This document shows, piece by piece, positions 60,262 to 64,000 of a stretch of 64,000 nt of DNA (position 1 is its first letter; each line of letters opens with the position of its first letter). The stretch is from assembly GCF_003946915.1 (NCBI RefSeq), contig NZ_RPOC01000001.1, positions 248,001 to 312,000 on the forward strand, written 5' to 3'. The DNA comes from Flavobacterium ustbae (lineage in GTDB: Bacteria > Bacteroidota > Bacteroidia > Flavobacteriales > Flavobacteriaceae). The notes beneath the pieces were generated by a model. It was given only the letters and a program-made list of their open reading frames with translations, did no database searches and was not told the origin of the DNA. A program made the translations under genes and the position numbers.

Positions 60262-60744
60262 TTATGGTCTTTCCCAGAAAAATGGAGGCTCAATGTTTAA
60301 AGCTCTTAAATATACATATGCTTGTCCGCGATGATGCACTTCATTATCAACAAAATACAAAATATTATGGATAATAGGAAATTCGTACTGACCAAATAAA
60401 TTAAAAGTTTCACTAAAATCCTCAATAGACAATTTTTCCCAGTATTCGTTTATTTCTTCTGTAGCTTGATCCCATTTTTCAAGATATTGCGCTTTAAAAA
60501 TTAACTTTTCCTCCCCTTCTGTATATGGCTTACTGTCGCGATTTACAATTCCTTTCAATGCAGGAGCCGCAATTGCTAAAAGTTCGTCAACTAGTTTTGC
60601 AAAAGGTCTCATTCCTCCAATCGAAAATTCGAAGAAATCTTTTTCTGGAAAAGCTTCAATGACACGACGGGTTAAAGCTCTGTGACCTTGCCAATGTTTC
60701 AATAAATCTTCTGGTGTAATAACTTGTGCTGCTAATGTTTTCAT
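60262..60744 (-). CDS. DinB-family protein 2
   Basis: This 160-aa protein of the same superfamily has a candidate metal site in KHWQGH (about 16-21) and IIHNILYFVDNEVHHRGQ (about 122-139). It is a different subfamily from its neighbour, so the pair is not a simple recent duplication. A TACTTTTG promoter lies 30 bp upstream, and a possible regulator (YafY) converges from the other side. Confidence 0.85.
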   Translation of the reverse strand: MKTLAAQVITPEDLLKHWQGHRALTRRVIEAFPEKDFFEFSIGGMRPFAKLVDELLAIAAPALKGIVNRDSKPYTEGEEKLIFKAQYLEKWDQATEEINEYWEKLSIEDFSETFNLFGQYEFPIIHNILYFVDNEVHHRGQAYVYLRALNIEPPFFWERP

Positions 60745-60774
60745 GGTTTTAAAGTTTAAATATTTTTAATACTT

Positions 60775-60782
60775 CAAAAGTA
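60775..60782 (-). promoter_or_regulatory. Promoter -7 element for the DinB pair (TACTTTTG, minus strand)
   Basis: CAAAAGTA on the plus strand lies 30 bp from the DinB 2 ATG. Confidence 0.55.
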
Positions 60783-60919
60783 AAATGGGCTGGTGACAAC
60801 AGTTTGTCAGCAGCAAAAAAATATTTTAAAATTATTTTTCCTACCAATAAAACAATATGAAAATACTGTGCGCAGACGTTATACAGACTGTGTATAAACG
60901 GCACGGACATACGGGGCGT

Positions 60920-60939
60920 AGACGCACTGCAGTGCGTCT
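60920..60939. repeat. Perfect 20-bp palindrome AGACGCACTGCAGTGCGTCT
   Basis: This is a self-complementary GC-rich palindrome. A variant with AGCG at its centre is at 40346-40365, and both copies are followed by CTACA. The rest of the 60745-61054 gap holds CTTAG-type repeats and two promoters. Confidence 0.75.
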
Positions 60940-61017
60940 CTACAGATATACATGACGTTTATAAAATCTCAGGACCTTAGAAACTTAAAAACTTAGAAGC
61001 TTTAAAAAAATCCTTTG

Positions 61018-61025
61018 TACCTTTG
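61018..61025 (+). promoter_or_regulatory. Promoter -7 element for thiL (TACCTTTG)
   Basis: TACCTTTG lies 29 bp before the ATG, within TCCTTTGTACCTTTGCACC-type repeat DNA. Confidence 0.55.
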
Positions 61026-61054
61026 CACCTTAATAACTTTGGAACTTAACAGAA

Positions 61055-62101
61055 ATGATTGAAGATAAAAATCAGCAGAGAACTAGCATTGCACAGTTGG
61101 GCGAATTCGGTTTAATTGAACATTTAACCAAAAACTTTGATGTCACTCAAGAATCTACTTTAAAAAGTATTGGTGACGATGCAGCCGTTCTTGATTTTAA
61201 AGACAAAAAAGTAGTGGTCTCGACCGATTTACTTATTGAAGGAGTTCACTTTGATTTGGCTTACATGCCTTTAAAGCATTTAGGTTACAAAGCAGTCGTA
61301 GTAAATGTTTCTGACATTTGCGCGATGAATGCCAAACCGACTCAAATTACCGTTTCGGTTGCGGTTTCAAATCGTTTTCCGCTAGAAGCTTTAGAAGAAT
61401 TGTTTGCAGGAATTACGCTTGCCGCGAAAGAATACAAAGTTGACGTTATTGGAGGCGATACAACCTCTTCTCAAAAAGGATTAATCATCAGCATTACTGC
61501 AATTGGCGAAGCTGATGAAAATGAATTGGTTTACAGAAACGGCGCACAAAAAACTGATTTATTGGTTGTAACTGGAGATCTTGGTGCCGCTTATATGGGA
61601 TTACAGGTTTTGGAACGCGAGAAACAAGTTTTCCAGGTTAATCCAAACAATCAGCCAGATTTAGATCCGTATACTTATTTGGTAGAACGCCAATTGAAAC
61701 CTGAGGCTCGAAAAGATGTTCGCACTTTACTTCATGCGTTAGAAATAAAACCAACCGCAATGATCGATATTTCAGACGGATTATCTTCTGAAATTATGCA
61801 TATCTGCAAACAGTCTAAAGTGGGCTGTAATTTATATGAAGATAAATTGCCTTTAGATCCGCAGTTTATTTCTACTTGCGAAGAATTTAATATCGACAGC
61901 ACCACAGTTGCTATTAATGGCGGTGAAGATTACGAACTTTTATTTACCATTGACATTAATGATTTTGACAAAATAAAAGGGAATCCGAATTTCTCTGTTA
62001 TAGGTCATATGGCAGAAGAAAACGAAGGAATACATCTTGTAACCCGCGCCAATACAAAAATTGCCTTAAAAGCGCGCGGATGGGATGCTTTGAGTGAATA
62101 A
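61055..62101 (+). CDS. thiL: Thiamine-monophosphate kinase
   Basis: This 348-aa cytoplasmic enzyme phosphorylates thiamine phosphate to thiamine diphosphate. GDDAAVLDF (about 42-50), the STDLLIEGVHFDL motif (about 57-69), VVNVSDICAMNAKP (about 83-96) and IGGDTTSS (about 138-145) are the PurM/ThiL ATP-binding signatures. IDISDGLSSE (about 238-247) and INGGEDYELLF (about 287-297) complete it. It is monocistronic, with a palindromic terminator just after. Confidence 0.95.
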   Translation: MIEDKNQQRTSIAQLGEFGLIEHLTKNFDVTQESTLKSIGDDAAVLDFKDKKVVVSTDLLIEGVHFDLAYMPLKHLGYKAVVVNVSDICAMNAKPTQITVSVAVSNRFPLEALEELFAGITLAAKEYKVDVIGGDTTSSQKGLIISITAIGEADENELVYRNGAQKTDLLVVTGDLGAAYMGLQVLEREKQVFQVNPNNQPDLDPYTYLVERQLKPEARKDVRTLLHALEIKPTAMIDISDGLSSEIMHICKQSKVGCNLYEDKLPLDPQFISTCEEFNIDSTTVAINGGEDYELLFTIDINDFDKIKGNPNFSVIGHMAEENEGIHLVTRANTKIALKARGWDALSE

Positions 62102-62130
62102 AATAAAAGAAATTCCAAAATAAAAAAAAT

Positions 62131-62172
62131 CCAAATTCCAATTGTAGATTGCATTGGAATTTGGAATTTTTT
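62131..62172. terminator. Bidirectional terminator after thiL
   Basis: Perfect 12-bp arms CCAAATTCCAAT / ATTGGAATTTGG with a 10-nt loop and a T run lie between thiL and the convergent response-regulator gene. Confidence 0.8.
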
Positions 62173-62187
62173 ATTTGAAATTTATCT

Positions 62188-62886
62188 TTAAAAAAGCCCT
62201 TTACTTTTCGCTTCTTTTACCAAATCCTGATCTGAATCATTTTTGATTTTTAGGAGTTCTTTCAAGTGTTTTTTTCGTTTTTCGATGGCGTTTAAAGAGA
62301 TCGGAATATTTTGTAGCATTTCATCAATTGAAGATCTTTTTTCTAAATGAATCAAAATCTGTTTATCATACTGATCAATTTCAATTGCATTATGAGTGGT
62401 TTGATTTAGCATTTTTACAACCGACTGGCTGTAATATTTTTCGTTTTTTATCACTCTATCAAAAGCTAAAAGCAATTCGTCAAAAGTAAGATCATTTTTA
62501 ATAATCAATCCGTTTGGCTGAATTGTCCTGATAATGGTTTTAATTTTCAGCAATTCGGTATACATCGTCAAGAGAATAATTTTGCAAGAAGGCATTTTTT
62601 TTAAAAGCAGTCTAGCCAAATCTTCACCCGAAAAAATCTCTTTTTCTTCATAAGGCGGCATACTGATATCCAAAAATGCAATATCAAAACGAGTGCTGTT
62701 ATTGTTTTCTATTATATCATAACCAGATTTGCAATCATGAGCTTGAGAAATTGAAAACTCATATTGTTTTGTATTATAGCGAGTTATCGCATTTTTATAC
62801 CCTTCAATAATAAACGGATGGTCGTCTACTATTAAAATATTCTTTTTAATTAATGGTGGAACGGAGGCTGTTAGGTCAAAGGTCAT
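62188..62886 (-). CDS. Response regulator, LuxR-like output
   Basis: This 232-aa protein has a receiver domain (about 15-138) with phospho-acceptor D73 (FDIAFLDISMPP), acidic pocket D21-D22 and K129 (IIKND). The C-terminal 60-residue domain (about 170-225) occupies the place of a LuxR/GerE helix-turn-helix but is divergent (ILIHLEKRSSIDEML...SLNAIEKRKKHLKEL). Its start overlaps the kinase gene stop by 11 bp, so the pair is coupled. Targets are unknown. Confidence 0.87.
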   Translation of the reverse strand: MTFDLTASVPPLIKKNILIVDDHPFIIEGYKNAITRYNTKQYEFSISQAHDCKSGYDIIENNNSTRFDIAFLDISMPPYEEKEIFSGEDLARLLLKKMPSCKIILLTMYTELLKIKTIIRTIQPNGLIIKNDLTFDELLLAFDRVIKNEKYYSQSVVKMLNQTTHNAIEIDQYDKQILIHLEKRSSIDEMLQNIPISLNAIEKRKKHLKELLKIKNDSDQDLVKEAKSKGLF

Positions 62887-64000
62887 TATGTAAGTTATTA
62901 TTGGGGTCTATTGGTATTTTTATAATAAGGATTGTTCCTTCTCCTTTGGCAGATTTTATCGTAACTGTACCCTTACATTCTTTAGCGCGATATTCTATAT
63001 TATGCAGACCAATTCCGTTTTTAGTCTTGCTGGTATTGAATCCAATTCCGTCATCTTCGATCGTCAAAACCAAATTATTTCCTTTTTTTTGAAACTGCAC
63101 TTTAATAATGTCTGCCTTCGCATATTTATTACAGTTCTGAAGTCCTTCTTGTACAATTCTATAGAGATTGATTTTTTCAATATTGCTTATCAAGTCCCAT
63201 TTAATTTCTGGATCAAAGGTTGTAATCAGTTTCGAACTATATGTATTCCTTTGATCTTCAAATAGTTTATTCAAAATCGAAACAAAATTATTAATTAATT
63301 CTGATTTTTCTCTATTTAAATCATGCGAAATTTCTCGAATATCCTGCTCTACATTTTTGAGTTCGTTGAGGTATTTTTTTCTTTTAGAGGCTGCTTCCGC
63401 TTCATCTAATTTATCCAAACTATCCAAACTTATTCTAATACCAAACATTCGTCCTAAAACCCCATCATGCAATTCTTGTGCAACTTTTTTCTTTTCTTTA
63501 ATTCTCGTAAGCTCAATTTCATTCTGCTGTGAAATCATCAAATTGTAGATGTCTTCGTTTGCAATCTGCTGCTGCTGTTTAAAAAGAAGTTCGCGATTTC
63601 TAGCCTGCTGCGTTTTGTAAACATAAAAAAACAGCCCGAGCAATGTACAAATACTAAATACATAAACCAAGGTTTTATTTTTTTCCTGAAGATTAGAGTT
63701 TTGATCTTTTATTTCGTTGGTTTCGTATTCAATTCTAGAGAATTTTTCACCCATGTTACGCTCTGCTTTGAGCATTTTATCATTTAACCGAATATATTCT
63801 TTAGAATACAGCGAGGCATTTTTGTGATCAACAATTGCAATTTGTTTTAAAGCTCCTAATGTATTATTAATTTTTTCAGAGGAACGGGAAACTATTAAAG
63901 CCTGCTTAGCCAACTGAATTGCTTTTGCAGTATCTTTTTTGAAAGCATAATATTCAGATAACCGAATTTTATTGGATATTGTTGCGGTTTTTAAGCCCAG
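62876..64000 (-). CDS. Sensor histidine kinase, HisKA_3 type (5' end cut by the window)
   Basis: The frame stays open to the right edge (374 codons visible), so the N-terminus is outside; the apparent start at 63913 is only a TTG. The visible part begins with a helical, TPR-like region and a coiled coil. One transmembrane segment (LVYVFSICTLLGLFFYVY) follows, then HisKA_3 with the phospho-acceptor His in AQELHDGVLGR. The HATPase domain comes last (N-box EGLQNCNKYAKA, then EDDGIGFN and NGIGLHNI). This TPR-TM-HisKA_3 form is common in Flavobacteriia and pairs with the overlapping response regulator. Confidence 0.88.
   Translation of the reverse strand: MGLKTATISNKIRLSEYYAFKKDTAKAIQLAKQALIVSRSSEKINNTLGALKQIAIVDHKNASLYSKEYIRLNDKMLKAERNMGEKFSRIEYETNEIKDQNSNLQEKNKTLVYVFSICTLLGLFFYVYKTQQARNRELLFKQQQQIANEDIYNLMISQQNEIELTRIKEKKKVAQELHDGVLGRMFGIRISLDSLDKLDEAEAASKRKKYLNELKNVEQDIREISHDLNREKSELINNFVSILNKLFEDQRNTYSSKLITTFDPEIKWDLISNIEKINLYRIVQEGLQNCNKYAKADIIKVQFQKKGNNLVLTIEDDGIGFNTSKTKNGIGLHNIEYRAKECKGTVTIKSAKGEGTILIIKIPIDPNNNLHNDL

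Noticed and set aside
63913..64000. Kinase starting at 63913
   Set aside because: The codon is TTG and the frame stays open with TPR-like sequence to the window edge, so the true start lies outside.

Overview
The window looks like chromosome of a Flavobacterium-type member of the Bacteroidota. The evidence is the AT-rich DNA, the many promoters of the TAnnTTTG form, SusC/SusD-type outer-membrane proteins, lipoproteins with Bacteroidota-style lipoboxes, Flavobacteriia-type gene order (yicC-gmk-nadD), and abundant short palindromic intergenic repeats. No rRNA, tRNA, transposase, prophage or CRISPR array was seen.

Region 1 (1-10.5 kb) is mostly housekeeping: a 51-aa ORF joined to a GNAT acetyltransferase (toxin-antitoxin-like layout), pgi, an orphan TonB-dependent receptor, a small membrane protein, an RlpA-like protein, a DinB-like protein, an ArsC/Spx-like protein, then yicC, gmk and nadD. 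Region 2 (10.5-15.2 kb) is a compact NAD/ADP-ribose operon on the minus strand: prs-like, NADAR, ADP-ribosylglycohydrolase and nadV, headed by the Nudix regulator nrtR. Two similar 21-bp palindromes bracket its promoter. Together the genes could strip ADP-ribose from macromolecules and rebuild NAD from nicotinamide. Region 3 (15.2-27.5 kb) is mixed: a PKD lipoprotein, a LysR / DJ-1 / YqhD aldehyde-stress group, gpsA, pheS, a CvpA-like protein, a membrane AraC regulator, a lipoprotein alpha/beta hydrolase with a beta-barrel partner, and an unusual HTH-TM-SnoaL fusion.

Region 4 (27.6-55.8 kb) is a large polysaccharide utilization locus. From its start it encodes SusC, SusD, a surface glycan-binding lipoprotein, then GH2, GH31 (alpha-xylosidase type), GH97 (SusB type), GH3, GH39, GH3, a BACON-GH5 lipoprotein, a CE20-like esterase and GH95. 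Two tandem Nudix-fold regulators with degenerate Nudix boxes are transcribed divergently from it. The enzyme set fits acetylated, fucosylated galacto-xyloglucan: GH5 would cut the backbone at the surface, SusCD import oligosaccharides, and the periplasmic enzymes remove acetyl, fucose, galactose, xylose and glucose. GH39 and GH97 are extras for this substrate.

Region 5 (55.8-64 kb) holds lepA, a beta-barrel protein, a YafY/WYL regulator beside two DinB-family genes, thiL, and a two-component pair whose sensor kinase runs off the right edge. The intergenic DNA is itself notable: three copies of a MITE-like element with 17-bp terminal inverted repeats, two copies of an element with conserved flanks and a variable stem, palindromes apparently nested inside other repeats, and long repeats on both sides of the GH31 gene.
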